A stretch of 64,000 nt of DNA from Desulfobacterales bacterium (GCA_028282295.1 JANQIE010000060.1:1-64000); one strand, 5' to 3'. Shown: positions 52,793 to 61,921, numbered from the stretch's first letter. A program made the numbers and translations. The notes: a model not told the origin generated them from the letters alone.

Positions 52793-53230
52793 TCAGGCTC
52801 GGATCAGATCGGTCAGTTCCCTGCTTTTGGTTTCCATTGCGGTGGCTTGCCGGTCGTTTTTTTCGTGGTCGTATCCGAAGAGGTGCAAAATACCGTGAAT
52901 CAGCAGCTCGTCAAAGCGGTCTTCCATGCTTTGATTGTTGGTTTCACCTTCACGTTGCGCGGTTTCTACTGAAATCATCACATCACCGAGCAGGTGCGGT
53001 GAGATGTCGCTGAATGCGCCTTCGCGCATGGGAAAGGCAATGACATTGGTGGGGCCGCTACGATCCAGGTAAGCTTGATTGTAAACCGCGATTTGAGGGT
53101 CGTCCACAATCAGGATCGACAGTTCGCCCTCAGGACAGTCCAAGGCGCTTAAGATGACCTGTGCCGTTTTCTTTATTTTCTCTTCCGAGATCGGACGTTT
53201 GCTTTGTTTGTTGTCGATCAGTACTTCCAT
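52793..53230 (-). CDS. ybeY: rRNA maturation endonuclease YbeY
   Basis: A 145-residue zinc endoribonuclease acting in 16S 3'-end processing and ribosome quality control. The metal motif HGILHLFGYDHEKNDR is canonical, and ETKSREL follows. Its ATG lies 101 bases inside the end of the upstream pgpH frame. The AAAGGTG ribosome site therefore falls within pgpH. The phoH-pgpH-ybeY order is a conserved operon. Confidence 0.94.
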   Translation of the reverse strand: MEVLIDNKQSKRPISEEKIKKTAQVILSALDCPEGELSILIVDDPQIAVYNQAYLDRSGPTNVIAFPMREGAFSDISPHLLGDVMISVETAQREGETNNQSMEDRFDELLIHGILHLFGYDHEKNDRQATAMETKSRELTDLIRA

Positions 53231-55553
53231 CTTTCACCTTTGAGACGCTTGCGCCTTTTTCTGTGTATTCAATGCGGTGGTGGTGGATGCCGTTGAGGAT
53301 TTTATTATAACTCTTGGCGATGTTGTGCAGGTCTTTCAGGGTCAGTTCGCAGTTGTCCAACTGGCCATCGGAAAAGATTTTGTTGGTCAGGTTCTGCACC
53401 AGGCCCTGGATACGGGACGGCGTCGGGTTGTCGAGAGTGCGTGACGCGGCTTCAACCACGTCGGCCAACATCACCAGACCGGCTTCACGCGTTTGCGGCT
53501 TGGGGCCGGGGTAACGGTAGTCATCGATGTTGACGGCATCCTCGCCTTTTTTTTGCTTGGCCTTTTCAAAAAAATACGTGATCAGGCTGGTGCCGTGGTG
53601 CTGTCTGATCGTATCGATAATCGGTTGACCCAGTTTGTGTTCACGGGCGATTTCAACCCCGTCCTTGACATGTGCCGTCAGGATGAGACTCGACATGGAA
53701 GGGGCTAATTTGTCGTGTTTGTTTTTGCCGTTGCGCTGGTTTTCAATGAAATAAAGCGGCTTTTTGAATTTGCCGATATCGTGGTAGTAACCGCATACTT
53801 TGGCCAGCAATGGATTCGCGCCGATTTCCGCGGCCGCGGCCTCTACCATGGTGCCGACGATGACCGAATGATTATAGGTTCCCGGCGCTTCGATCATCAG
53901 ACGCCGTAAGATCGGTTGGTCCAGGTTGGCCAGTTCCAGCAATTTGATGTCCGTGGTGTAATCAAACGCCCATTCCATCAGTGGGGTCAGACCGGCGGTA
54001 ATAATGCCGGCGCTGATGCCGCTTAAAAAGACGAATACCCAGCCCCACACCACCTCCAAATCATCGATGGCACCGAGATATAGATAGATGGCGGACACCA
54101 GGGCCGTGTTGAGCAACCCCAGCTTGAGGCCGGATTTGATGAACACTTTGCGTTCCCTGCAATCCTGAACCCAATAGGCGCCCATGCTGCAACTGACCAA
54201 AAAATAGATGAATATATCGAGACGGTACTGTAACAGGGCGGCCGCGCCCACTGCGAGGATCACCGACGCTGCCAATGCGGTTTGCAAACGCAAAAACAGG
54301 CATATCACCATGGCGCCGGCAGCCAGGGGGGCGCCTATTTGCAGCGCGGCGGCCGCAATTTCAAATGGGGCGTTGCGGGTCAGGGTTTCGGCGAAAACAG
54401 CGTTGGCTTTGACTAAGAATAGTGAGGTCACAACGGTGGTGGCCAGAAACAGCAGGTCCTTGTTGTGCGATCTGGAAACGGCCGGCTGGTTGCGGATACT
54501 CAAAAGATAGATGCACAGCAGTAATGCGACCATCAACATGGCCGCACCAATGCTGGCGGTGACCAGATGCTGGTCCTGAGCCTTGGCTTGCAGGGTGGTG
54601 AGTTTCAGCAGTTGCAATTCGTTGATGCGTTCGCCCTCGCGCAGGATCATCTCACCGGCCTTGATTTGGTAAAGCACCGGCTTGACCTCAGTGACTGCGC
54701 TTTGCCGACGTTCCTGTGTAGCGCTACGGTTCAGGGTGATGTTTGGTTGCAGCAGGCGTTCGGTCAAATCCATCACCACATTGCGCAAACTATATTTGTA
54801 TTTTTTCAGCAGGGGCCGTCCGATTTCACGCACTTTAACCTTGGCTTGATCAAGATCATGAAAAGCGTCGATTTTTAGGACAATGGTTTCAGCCTTGGTG
54901 GTCAGATCGGTCAGCACGATGCCCTTGTTGGCTTCCTTGAGCAGAATTTCCTTATTGGCGACCACGCCGGTTTTCAGAATACGGCTGAGAATGGTCACGA
55001 TCTGGGCGGCCAATTGTGATGAAAAGCCTTCTTTGGCCATGCTTTCATAGGCGTCGGCGCTCAAGGGCAAGCCCAATTGGGTTTCCAGGATTTTGCGCAA
55101 ATCCGGCCCTTGCTCAACCGTTACCGTTGCTTCGGTGGTCACCGGTGCGGTTTGAAGGGGGACGGCGGGTATATCGGTCTCGGTGACGGGTTGGACCGGT
55201 GTCGCAGCCTGCGCCGCGGTTTGGGCCAGACGGCGCTGGTCGGCAAAGGCGGTGGTTACTGTGCGGGTTATTTCTGCTAAAAGCCCGGTGTTGTGGTCGT
55301 AGACCGTCAGGCTCTCTTCTTCGGCCCGTTTGCGATTGGCCTGGGTGACCTCCTCATCCTCGATAAAAAAATCAAAGGGGGCTTTGGTGTCCCGCTTGGC
55401 GACATCGCCAATCTGGTAGCTGTGTTTCGAGACCACCAGCTTCGGGTAAAGCAGCAGGGTAAAAATAAGGGTTACTGCGCCCAGGATAAACCACGGGACC
55501 GCCGTATGTCCGCGAAACACCTCCTGGAGGGTTGTGCGGGATTTTTCGATCAT
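53130..55553 (-). CDS. pgpH: membrane HD-domain c-di-AMP phosphodiesterase, PgpH type
   Basis: A membrane protein of about 807 residues of the 7TM-HD family. It has an N-terminal hydrophobic anchor, an extracytoplasmic domain of about 300 residues, about seven membrane segments and a cytosolic HD domain with the metal motif YYHDIGK (preceded by YNHSVIVGTMVEAA). PgpH hydrolyses c-di-AMP in Firmicutes; whether this bacterium uses c-di-AMP is not shown. The track start at 55580 is GTG; the ATG at 55553 (MIEKSRTTL) has AAGG upstream. The C-terminus extends 101 bases into ybeY. Confidence 0.9.
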   Translation of the reverse strand: MIEKSRTTLQEVFRGHTAVPWFILGAVTLIFTLLLYPKLVVSKHSYQIGDVAKRDTKAPFDFFIEDEEVTQANRKRAEEESLTVYDHNTGLLAEITRTVTTAFADQRRLAQTAAQAATPVQPVTETDIPAVPLQTAPVTTEATVTVEQGPDLRKILETQLGLPLSADAYESMAKEGFSSQLAAQIVTILSRILKTGVVANKEILLKEANKGIVLTDLTTKAETIVLKIDAFHDLDQAKVKVREIGRPLLKKYKYSLRNVVMDLTERLLQPNITLNRSATQERRQSAVTEVKPVLYQIKAGEMILREGERINELQLLKLTTLQAKAQDQHLVTASIGAAMLMVALLLCIYLLSIRNQPAVSRSHNKDLLFLATTVVTSLFLVKANAVFAETLTRNAPFEIAAAALQIGAPLAAGAMVICLFLRLQTALAASVILAVGAAALLQYRLDIFIYFLVSCSMGAYWVQDCRERKVFIKSGLKLGLLNTALVSAIYLYLGAIDDLEVVWGWVFVFLSGISAGIITAGLTPLMEWAFDYTTDIKLLELANLDQPILRRLMIEAPGTYNHSVIVGTMVEAAAAEIGANPLLAKVCGYYHDIGKFKKPLYFIENQRNGKNKHDKLAPSMSSLILTAHVKDGVEIAREHKLGQPIIDTIRQHHGTSLITYFFEKAKQKKGEDAVNIDDYRYPGPKPQTREAGLVMLADVVEAASRTLDNPTPSRIQGLVQNLTNKIFSDGQLDNCELTLKDLHNIAKSYNKILNGIHHHRIEYTEKGASVSKVKDGSTDRQQTKQTSDLGRENKENGTGHLKRLGLS

Positions 55554-55583
55554 TTTTTTGCCTTGTTGCTGCTGGCGCACTGA

Positions 55584-56624
55584 TCAATCTTCCATTTGTG
55601 ATTGGGGGGTGGTCTCATCGGCGCGCGTCGCGTTCACCGCTTTGGCGGCCCGGCTTCTTTTTTCCAGGTTCTCGTATGCGCGAATGATTTCCTGAACCAG
55701 CTTGTGGCGCACCACATCGCGTTTGTCAAAAAAAACAAAGCGGATACCTTCTATATCGCGCAGGATATTTTTCGTTTCAATCAGTCCGGAGGGTTTGTCC
55801 GACGGCAAGTCGATCTGGGTGATATCCCCGGTGATGACGGCCTTGGAACTGAAACCGATTCGGGTCAGGAACATTTTCATCTGTTCCTTGGTGGTGTTCT
55901 GGGCTTCGTCGAGAATAATAAACGAATCATTGAGCGTGCGGCCGCGCATAAAGGCGATGGGGGCGACTTCGATGACGCCCTGCTGCATGAGTCGCGTGAC
56001 TTTCTCGTAAGCAAGCATGTCATGCAGCGCATCGTAGAGCGGACGTAAGTAAGGATCGACTTTTTCCGCAAGATCGCCGGGCAAAAATCCCAACGCTTCG
56101 CCCGCTTCCACGGCCGGCCGGGTCAGAATTATCCGGTCGACCTGGCCCTTGGTGAGCGCCGACACCGCCATGGCCATGGCCAGATAGGTCTTGCCGGTTC
56201 CGGCCGGGCCGACGCCGAAGACGATGTCATGATTGCGGATGGCATCAATGTATTGCTTCTGGTGCGGACTTTTCGGTGTGATGGAGCGTTTTTTCGCCGT
56301 GATATAGACGGTATCCAGGAAAATATCCTTGAGCTTGACCCGATGGTCGGCACTCAGGGCACTGACGGCATATTCGATATCTTTGCCGTAGACGGGATAG
56401 CCTTCCTGCAGCAGGCCGTATAGTTGCTCGATAATATTGACGGCAAGCTGGCAGGTGATGTCGTCGGCCCGGATGATAACGGTGTTGCCGCGGGTGTGAA
56501 TTTCAGCGTCGAGGGCGTCGGCGATGCGGTGGAGATTCTTGTTATGTTCGCCGAACAATTGTCGGGCCAAGTCCATTTCGGACAAGGTTAGCTTGGCGTG
56601 TTGTTGGGATGGATTCTCATCCAT
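55584..56624 (-). CDS. PhoH-like ATPase
   Basis: A cytosolic protein of about 346 residues. It has an N-terminal KH-like region (about 30-100), then the PhoH P-loop domain: VFGVGPAGTGKTYLAMAMAV, RPAVEAGEALGFLPGD, FIILDEAQNTTKEQMKMFLTRIG and the sensor TGDITQIDLP. The family is implicated in RNA metabolism and stress. The ATG at 56624 (MDENPSQQ) fits the fold better than the track start at 56699. First gene of the phoH-pgpH-ybeY operon. Confidence 0.93.
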   Translation of the reverse strand: MDENPSQQHAKLTLSEMDLARQLFGEHNKNLHRIADALDAEIHTRGNTVIIRADDITCQLAVNIIEQLYGLLQEGYPVYGKDIEYAVSALSADHRVKLKDIFLDTVYITAKKRSITPKSPHQKQYIDAIRNHDIVFGVGPAGTGKTYLAMAMAVSALTKGQVDRIILTRPAVEAGEALGFLPGDLAEKVDPYLRPLYDALHDMLAYEKVTRLMQQGVIEVAPIAFMRGRTLNDSFIILDEAQNTTKEQMKMFLTRIGFSSKAVITGDITQIDLPSDKPSGLIETKNILRDIEGIRFVFFDKRDVVRHKLVQEIIRAYENLEKRSRAAKAVNATRADETTPQSQMED

Positions 56625-56992
56625 GGATGTGTTTACCTGTATTGAAATTGTTTCAATCGATCCAAAAAAAAGCAGCCGGTCACCGGACCTTCCAGACATT
56701 TTGCGCGCTATCGCAAGGGGTTGCTCTCGATCCGAACCGGCTATAAAAAAGATCTATAACACAAACGGAATCGTAATGGCAAATGCCCGGTCAGGAGCGA
56801 TAAACGTGTGCATTTGGATGTGCGAATCCATATTGCGTGTGAGAGGCCGGCGACCTGCCGGACTGCAAGTGATTTGCCCACAGGCACCGGCTGAAAAAGC
56901 CTTGACTCGGTAAAAACGCTTTGTTAGTCGAGCTACGGGCCTGATTTCTTTGGATACCCAGATTTAGTCTCCATCCAACAGCAAGGAGTAGC

Positions 56993-57517
56993 ATGAACAC
57001 GTTTGACGTCATAGTGTTGGTAATTTTCGGCTTTTGCCTGATCCGGGGAATCTTCAGAGGCTTGATCAAGGAGGTGTCGGCGATAATCGGGGTTTTGGGT
57101 GGTCTGTTTGGCGCCGCGCTATATTATCCTCTGGCGGCGCGTCCCATTGCCGGTTGGTTCTCCAATCCGTTTTATGCCGATATTATCAGCTTTTTGGTTA
57201 TTTTTTGCGTTGTGTTCATCCTTGTGAGTGTGCTGGGGATCGTTATCAAGTATCTGCTGAACATCGCTTTTTTGGGGTGGCTGGATCGTTTGTGCGGGGC
57301 GGGCTTCGGGGCGGTGAAAGGCTTGCTGATCGCTTCGGTGTTGTTGTTGGCCCTGACGGCCTTTCTGCCGCGCGGCACAACGGTTGTCGGCAAATCACTC
57401 CTGGCGCCCTATATCAACGTTGTGAGTGAAAATCTTGCTAAAATCGCCGCCAGTGACTTGAAACAAAAATTCATCGTCAAAATCGGGGACCTGAAAAAGA
57501 TCTGGGGGCGGCGTTGA
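56993..57517 (+). CDS. cvpA: CvpA family membrane protein
   Basis: A 174-residue inner-membrane protein with four hydrophobic segments, starting FDVIVLVIFGFCLIRGIFRGLIKEVSAIIG, the CvpA signature. It also has FLGWLDRLCGAGFGAVKGLLIA. Function in most bacteria is unclear (colicin V export in E. coli, envelope homeostasis elsewhere). AAGGAG precedes the ATG. The 290 bases upstream, toward phoH, hold no other feature I can support. Confidence 0.9.
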   Translation: MNTFDVIVLVIFGFCLIRGIFRGLIKEVSAIIGVLGGLFGAALYYPLAARPIAGWFSNPFYADIISFLVIFCVVFILVSVLGIVIKYLLNIAFLGWLDRLCGAGFGAVKGLLIASVLLLALTAFLPRGTTVVGKSLLAPYINVVSENLAKIAASDLKQKFIVKIGDLKKIWGRR

Positions 57518-57550
57518 GAGGACGGTCCGCACTACCGCCGCCGTTATCTG

Positions 57551-57570
57551 GTGCCCATCCGAAAATAGCA
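57551..57570. repeat. MITE relic (single terminal repeat)
   Basis: GTGCCCATCCGAAAATAGCA matches the MITE left end with two changes. It stands alone between cvpA and mazG. Confidence 0.55.
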
Positions 57571-57595
57571 TTTACACAACGTAGCGATAGATTTC

Positions 57596-58432
57596 ATGGC
57601 AAATACAACCCAATTGATTGATTTGATTAATCTGGTGAAGACCCTGCGAGGTGCCCATGGATGTCCATGGGATCGTAAGCAGACAGCGCAATCGATCATG
57701 GCCTGTTTGGTCGAAGAGGTTTATGAATTGGTTGACGCGGTTGAAAGCGGGGCGGCAGCGGATATTTGCGAGGAACTGGGGGATGTGTTGTTTCATCTGC
57801 TGTTTTTGGTGGATTTGGCTGAAGAAAAAGGGCAGTTCAGCCTGGATGCGGTCATGACAAAAATCCATGCCAAAATGGTCCGTCGTCACCCGCATGTATT
57901 CGGCGATGCCACGGTCGGCACCCCGGAAGATGTTCGCAGGCAGTGGCATACGATCAAACAGAACGAAAAAAGAGCGGCGTCGGCGTCGATTCTCAGTTCA
58001 ATTCCCAAAGCCATGCCGGCCCTCATGCGCGCCTACCAGGTTTCCGACCGGGCTGCCCGTACCGGCTTTGACTGGGATGATTTACCGGGTGTCATCGCCA
58101 AGGTTGAGGAGGAATGGGCTGAGCTGAACGATGCGCTCGCTCGGAAGGAACTTGATGCGCAGCAGCAGGAGGAGGCGTTGCTGGAATTTGGTGATCTGCT
58201 TTTTACGTTGGTCAATGTAGCGCGTTTTGCGAACATTCATCCCGAATCCGCACTCACCGCGGCCACTCGGAAATTTGAACAACGGTTTCGCTTGATCGAG
58301 GATTTTTTGGTTGCTGAAGGTGTTGAATTTGAAGCGGTGTCGCGCGAGCGGTGGGACCGGTTATGGGAACGCGCCAAAACAGGTGTCGCCAATAAACAAA
58401 ACGCCCTCGGCCGGGAGGCCAAGGGCGAATAA
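57596..58432 (+). CDS. mazG: nucleoside triphosphate pyrophosphohydrolase MazG
   Basis: A 278-residue house-cleaning enzyme that hydrolyses (d)NTPs to monophosphates. Two MazG repeats are seen: LRGAHGCPWDRKQTAQSIMACLVEEVYELVDAV with EExxE and downstream EELGDVLF, then FDWDDLPGVIAKVEEEWAEL with ELFGDLLF-like LEFGDLLFTLVN. The typical length is about 265. No good ribosome site precedes the ATG; a MITE relic lies just upstream. Confidence 0.94.
   Translation: MANTTQLIDLINLVKTLRGAHGCPWDRKQTAQSIMACLVEEVYELVDAVESGAAADICEELGDVLFHLLFLVDLAEEKGQFSLDAVMTKIHAKMVRRHPHVFGDATVGTPEDVRRQWHTIKQNEKRAASASILSSIPKAMPALMRAYQVSDRAARTGFDWDDLPGVIAKVEEEWAELNDALARKELDAQQQEEALLEFGDLLFTLVNVARFANIHPESALTAATRKFEQRFRLIEDFLVAEGVEFEAVSRERWDRLWERAKTGVANKQNALGREAKGE
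58394..58427 (-). terminator. terminator after the FlgM-linked ORF, within the mazG end
   Basis: CGCCCTCGGCC-GGGA-GGCCAAGGGCG forms a stem. On the minus strand it is followed by TTTTGTTT. It codes for the last residues of MazG on the other strand. Confidence 0.65.
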
Positions 58433-58440
58433 CATGGATA

Positions 58441-58884
58441 CTATATATAATCCCCACGTTGAAATTTAAAGTATTCCAGATTGGCCGTCAGCGCCGTCTG
58501 TTTGGCAATGTCCCTCAATTCCTCACCCTCTGCCAGTGATTCACCGGCCAACTTGTCCAAGGCGCTCGCCTGTTCATCAATCTGCTTAATCATCGGTTCG
58601 ATTTCGGCCAGGGATTTTTTCGGATTTTCAATGGCTGCGGCGTATTGTTCAAGCATTTGCAGCAATTTTTCCGTATTTTCCGTGATTTGCTGCGTCGCAC
58701 TGCCAATCACCGGTGGACGCACGGCCTGGATTTCGCCCAGGGTGTCGGTCTTTGCCGGTGCCGCCGGTGTTTGGGTTGGGGTGGCGGCCTCTTGCAGATT
58801 CTCATTGAAGTGCTTGTCGGACGAAACTTTGTTTTTGCGTGGTTGAAAGCGCGGTTGCCCTGTAATTTGGCTGATCTTATCCAT
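58441..58884 (-). CDS. hypothetical protein next to the flgM operon
   Basis: A 147-residue acidic, mostly helical protein from the ATG at 58884 (MDKISQITGQ), with CGGAGGG before it. A disordered Ala/Pro/Thr stretch (TPTQTPAAPAKTD) precedes a coiled-coil half (ENTEKLLQMLEQYAAAIENPKK). Position beside flgM suggests a flagellar role such as a chaperone, but no motif proves it. A terminator separates it from flgM. Confidence 0.65.
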   Translation of the reverse strand: MDKISQITGQPRFQPRKNKVSSDKHFNENLQEAATPTQTPAAPAKTDTLGEIQAVRPPVIGSATQQITENTEKLLQMLEQYAAAIENPKKSLAEIEPMIKQIDEQASALDKLAGESLAEGEELRDIAKQTALTANLEYFKFQRGDYI

Positions 58885-58923
58885 TGGCGTCCCTCCGGGT
58901 GTCGGTTTCGCCATTGATTAAAA

Positions 58924-58956
58924 GCAAAAAAAAGGCCAATAGTGCCCTTGGCCTTC
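58924..58956 (-). terminator. terminator after flgM
   Basis: AAGGCCAA...TTGGCCTT forms an 8-bp stem, followed on the minus strand by eight T. It closes the DVU0524-like/flgM transcript. Confidence 0.8.
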
Positions 58957-59065
58957 TTGATGCAGTTTAATATAATTTTTACAATTGGTTATGTTTAGAA
59001 AGGGGTGTGCTTAGATAAATAATTATAATCACAGGCAGGCAAAAATTGCCTAGTTACAGTTCAAG

Positions 59066-59383
59066 TTAGAAAATATCATTGGGTTTAAAATTGATGATTT
59101 TCTCAGCAAGTTTATCCGGATCGACTTGATAGCTCTCTTCGGTTATCGCTTTTTGGATAGCCTCCACTTTTTCCACCCGAGTTTCAGGCAATTTGTTGAC
59201 AGCTTCACGCGCCACATTTAAATCTTTTGATTCACTTGAAATATTGACAACAACATCATGCTTGGTCGCTCTTTGGGCCTCGGTCGCTTCCGGTTGCGCG
59301 CCGTTGGGTACCTGGCTTTTATCGGTCGGTTTGATAATTTGAGCTTGCCGCTCATAGTTCACTGTGATGTCTGTTAACTTCAT
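59066..59383 (-). CDS. flgM: anti-sigma-28 factor FlgM
   Basis: A 105-residue FlgM, which binds sigma-28 (FliA) until it is exported through the finished hook. The C-terminal sigma-binding helices are visible: ETRVEKVEAIQKAITEESYQVDPDKLAEKIINF. I chose the ATG at 59383 (MKLTDITVN), which has GGAGG upstream. It follows the DVU0524-like gene in one operon. Confidence 0.9.
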   Translation of the reverse strand: MKLTDITVNYERQAQIIKPTDKSQVPNGAQPEATEAQRATKHDVVVNISSESKDLNVAREAVNKLPETRVEKVEAIQKAITEESYQVDPDKLAEKIINFKPNDIF

Positions 59384-59462
59384 ACTGACCTCCACCTATT
59401 TTCTTCCCCGAAAATTTCGCCCGTGCGTCAAATGCCGCAATCGAAACGCTATCCATCCCCCA

Positions 59463-59906
59463 TTACATTTGTCGATTAATTGAAGATTGCTGCATATTTT
59501 CATCAACTGCTTTTTTAGCGAGTTGTTCGAGGCGTCTGATTATAAAATCCGTGTCTTCAACTGAAAACGTGTTGATGATTTTTTCATTTTTACCATTGAT
59601 TACGTTGAAAACGAAGTTTTTAGTGTTTGGTGTGGCAAAATCAACGTTTTCCCCCAGCTCTTCCCTGAGCGTGTCCACAATTTGGTGCTCGACATCATCC
59701 TGGGGACCATAGTTGGTTATCCGCTCAACAATATCTGCCGCAACTTTTTCGATAATCGCCTGCCGCTTGCCTTCGGCCGACAGATTGATCTTGTCCATGG
59801 TCGATTTACCCTCAACCCCCCGCTTGCGGTCTAAAAAGCGGCCCTGACTGAGTTGTTTGGTGTAAACCTTCAGGACGTTGTGTATTTGATAGCTGGGTAT
59901 GTACAT
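59463..59906 (-). CDS. DVU0524-type FlgM-associated protein
   Basis: A 147-residue protein beginning MYIPSYQIHNVLKVYTKQLSQG, the conserved opening of a Desulfobacterota family always next to flgM. The rest is helical with charged segments (VEHQIVDTLREELGENVDF). Function is unknown. A candidate sigma-28 promoter lies 22-49 bases upstream, with an AAGGAAGAG ribosome site. The family name is from memory of DVU0524 in Desulfovibrio vulgaris. Confidence 0.8.
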   Translation of the reverse strand: MYIPSYQIHNVLKVYTKQLSQGRFLDRKRGVEGKSTMDKINLSAEGKRQAIIEKVAADIVERITNYGPQDDVEHQIVDTLREELGENVDFATPNTKNFVFNVINGKNEKIINTFSVEDTDFIIRRLEQLAKKAVDENMQQSSINRQM

Positions 59907-59927
59907 TGGAACTCTTCCTTGCCAAAC

Positions 59928-59955
59928 TCATCGGCGCGGTTTGTGTAAAACTTTA
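59928..59955 (-). promoter_or_regulatory. sigma-28 (FliA) promoter of the flgM operon
   Basis: On the minus strand TAAAGTTT (59955-59948) and GCCGATGA (59935-59928) are separated by 12 bases. The FliA consensus is TAAAGTTT-N11-GCCGATAA, so this differs by one base and one spacer position. Transcription would begin about 15 bases before the DVU0524-like ATG. Confidence 0.75.
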
Positions 59956-59990
59956 GAAAAAAAATTAATTTTTTTAAATTAGTTTTAATT

Positions 59991-60518
59991 TCAGGTTGTT
60001 ACAATGACATCCGTATGTGTTGAATATCCTGAATAGTAGATTCGAATAAAGCGTGCATGGCTTTCAAAGGCAATGGGCGGCAGTTTTTGCGGCGGGAAAA
60101 ACGCCACTGCCGACGCATCGTCTCCGGGCTTGGGAATGCCGGTGGTTGGATGAATGTGAAATCCGGCTAAAAAAACCGTATGGTAGGATTGGCTAGGATT
60201 TGTAGTCACGCCCAAAAGCGTGTTGATTCGGCCGGATAAACCGGTTTCTTCCTTTAGTTCACGCAAAGCACAATCTTCCGGTGTCTCGCCCAGTTCCATG
60301 AATCCGCCCGGTAAACACCAGGACCCTATTTTGGGCGCCACGTTTCGTTTGACGAGCAAAAGGCCGGCTTGATCGTCCACTACGACAGTGCACACGGCCG
60401 GAATCGGGTTTTCATAGAGCGGTGTTCGGCAGCGTGAACAATACAGTCTTGAGCGGCCATCGACGAATTTAGTAATCAGCCGATGACCGCAAAAATGACA
60501 AAATTTCTTGGAACGCAT
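59991..60518 (-). CDS. NUDIX hydrolase with N-terminal zinc ribbon
   Basis: A 175-residue protein. The N-terminal zinc ribbon (CHFCGH...CSRC) is followed by a NUDIX domain with the full box GGFMELGETPEDCALRELKEETGL (about residue 75). The ribbon plus NUDIX order recalls NudC-like or ADP-ribose pyrophosphatases. Substrate unknown. It starts six bases after the aldolase stop and is probably in the same operon. Confidence 0.9.
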   Translation of the reverse strand: MRSKKFCHFCGHRLITKFVDGRSRLYCSRCRTPLYENPIPAVCTVVVDDQAGLLLVKRNVAPKIGSWCLPGGFMELGETPEDCALRELKEETGLSGRINTLLGVTTNPSQSYHTVFLAGFHIHPTTGIPKPGDDASAVAFFPPQKLPPIAFESHARFIRIYYSGYSTHTDVIVTT

Positions 60519-60524
60519 GGCGGC

Positions 60525-61805
60525 CTAGTCTTCAAAATCGCCTTCGGGCCCCTTGTCGCTATCGATGGCTTGGGCCCGCTCGACGATTTTTTCCGGTGTC
60601 CAGTCAGACGGATTTTCGATCCGTTCGGCCCTGCCCCCGGCGTCATGGGAGCCAGCCTGCAGGATCGCATCGACGGCTATTGGTGCCGTGTCTGCGGCGT
60701 TTAATACGTTGGTTAACATGTTATGGACAAAGTCTTCAACGCGTTTAACCATGCGAGCGCGGACTTCTCTGGATTGTCCGAGCAGCTTGTTCTCAAAGGG
60801 CAGGTTGAGTTTTTTGAAATTGCCGCCCTTCCACCCTTGAGCCTCGGCATGGTCGAGCATCTGCTCCCACAGCGCGTCGGTCATGCCGGCATCCTTGATT
60901 TTGATGAAGTTGCCCGCATCGTCCAAAATGGCATTGCCATAGTCGTTGACTTCCAGACCCCAGGAAACCATTTGCAGGGCCGTGGCCACATTGGCTTTGG
61001 TGGTGCGTGTTTGTTGCGCGATCTGGCGCAGCCGGTCGGAGCTGTTGCCGGAAGTGCCGTGCTGGGCACCGGAGACCTGATAGGGATTCAACGCTTCGTG
61101 GATTTGTACGGTCAGCTCGACCTGGATCCCGGTATCGCCGGACTGAATCCCGTGGGTGGTTCCGTTGTTCAGCGCGATCCAGTCCGGGAATATCTCGTGG
61201 GCGTTGAGTCCCTGGATCAGGAAAAGAGCTTCTTCGACAGTGGAGAGCCCCTGGGTCCCCTTGATCTCGCCAACTTCGGTCTCAAGACTGGCCCATTCGG
61301 GGACAAACGGGTTCAAGGCGATGCTGGCCAACAGATTCTGATCATCGGGCATGTGTGACGCATCGATGGCGATCGATGTGATACCGGCGTCGATAATCGA
61401 GGGGATTTCGATTTTGGCGGATTCGACATCCTGTTGGTTCTTGATTCCGTAATGGTCGGCGTGGATCGCAACCGGAATGGTGATGCCGAGTTCGTTGCAA
61501 ACCGCATCCACCTGACGGGCAATGTTCCAGTAATTAACGGGGCAGTATGCATTGGCGCCGCCTTCGGATTTCGCGATTTCAATAATCAGGGCGGCATTGG
61601 CGCGCTGGGCGGCTTTGAGGGCGCCGCGGATCACAAAGTGGTTGCGGCCGTTGGCGGCCATGGCAATGGCCTGGCCTTTGGCCGTCATGGCGCGGTCGAT
61701 AAACTTACCGCTAACGATGAGCGCCTTGGAATTGGGAAATAATTTAACGATATTGGGGGGGCGACCGATTTGCAGGGCTTTTTCAAAATCTGCCGAATAC
61801 GTCAT
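60525..61805 (-). CDS. class II fructose-bisphosphate aldolase family protein
   Basis: A 426-residue zinc aldolase. Zinc ligands and catalytic residues appear in VAIHADHYG, SIAIDASH, LETEVGEIKGTQG, NNGTTHG and SGAQHGTSGNSSD. The length exceeds E. coli FbaA (about 359) and fits a long subclass. Fructose-1,6-bisphosphate is the likely substrate in glycolysis/gluconeogenesis, but related ketose aldolases cannot be excluded. The ATG at 61805 (MTYSADFEK) has GGAGGAG upstream; the track start at 61859 adds unlikely codons. Confidence 0.88.
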   Translation of the reverse strand: MTYSADFEKALQIGRPPNIVKLFPNSKALIVSGKFIDRAMTAKGQAIAMAANGRNHFVIRGALKAAQRANAALIIEIAKSEGGANAYCPVNYWNIARQVDAVCNELGITIPVAIHADHYGIKNQQDVESAKIEIPSIIDAGITSIAIDASHMPDDQNLLASIALNPFVPEWASLETEVGEIKGTQGLSTVEEALFLIQGLNAHEIFPDWIALNNGTTHGIQSGDTGIQVELTVQIHEALNPYQVSGAQHGTSGNSSDRLRQIAQQTRTTKANVATALQMVSWGLEVNDYGNAILDDAGNFIKIKDAGMTDALWEQMLDHAEAQGWKGGNFKKLNLPFENKLLGQSREVRARMVKRVEDFVHNMLTNVLNAADTAPIAVDAILQAGSHDAGGRAERIENPSDWTPEKIVERAQAIDSDKGPEGDFED

Positions 61806-61921
61806 GGTGTTATCTCCTCCTTGGTTTTGCGGCACCGTTGCCGGGCCGTTTGTTGTCAAACGCGATGATTGTGCTTCGGGGCGATTGGTCCGGGTCGCGG
61901 CGTGTGTTAAAATCGTGTTTG

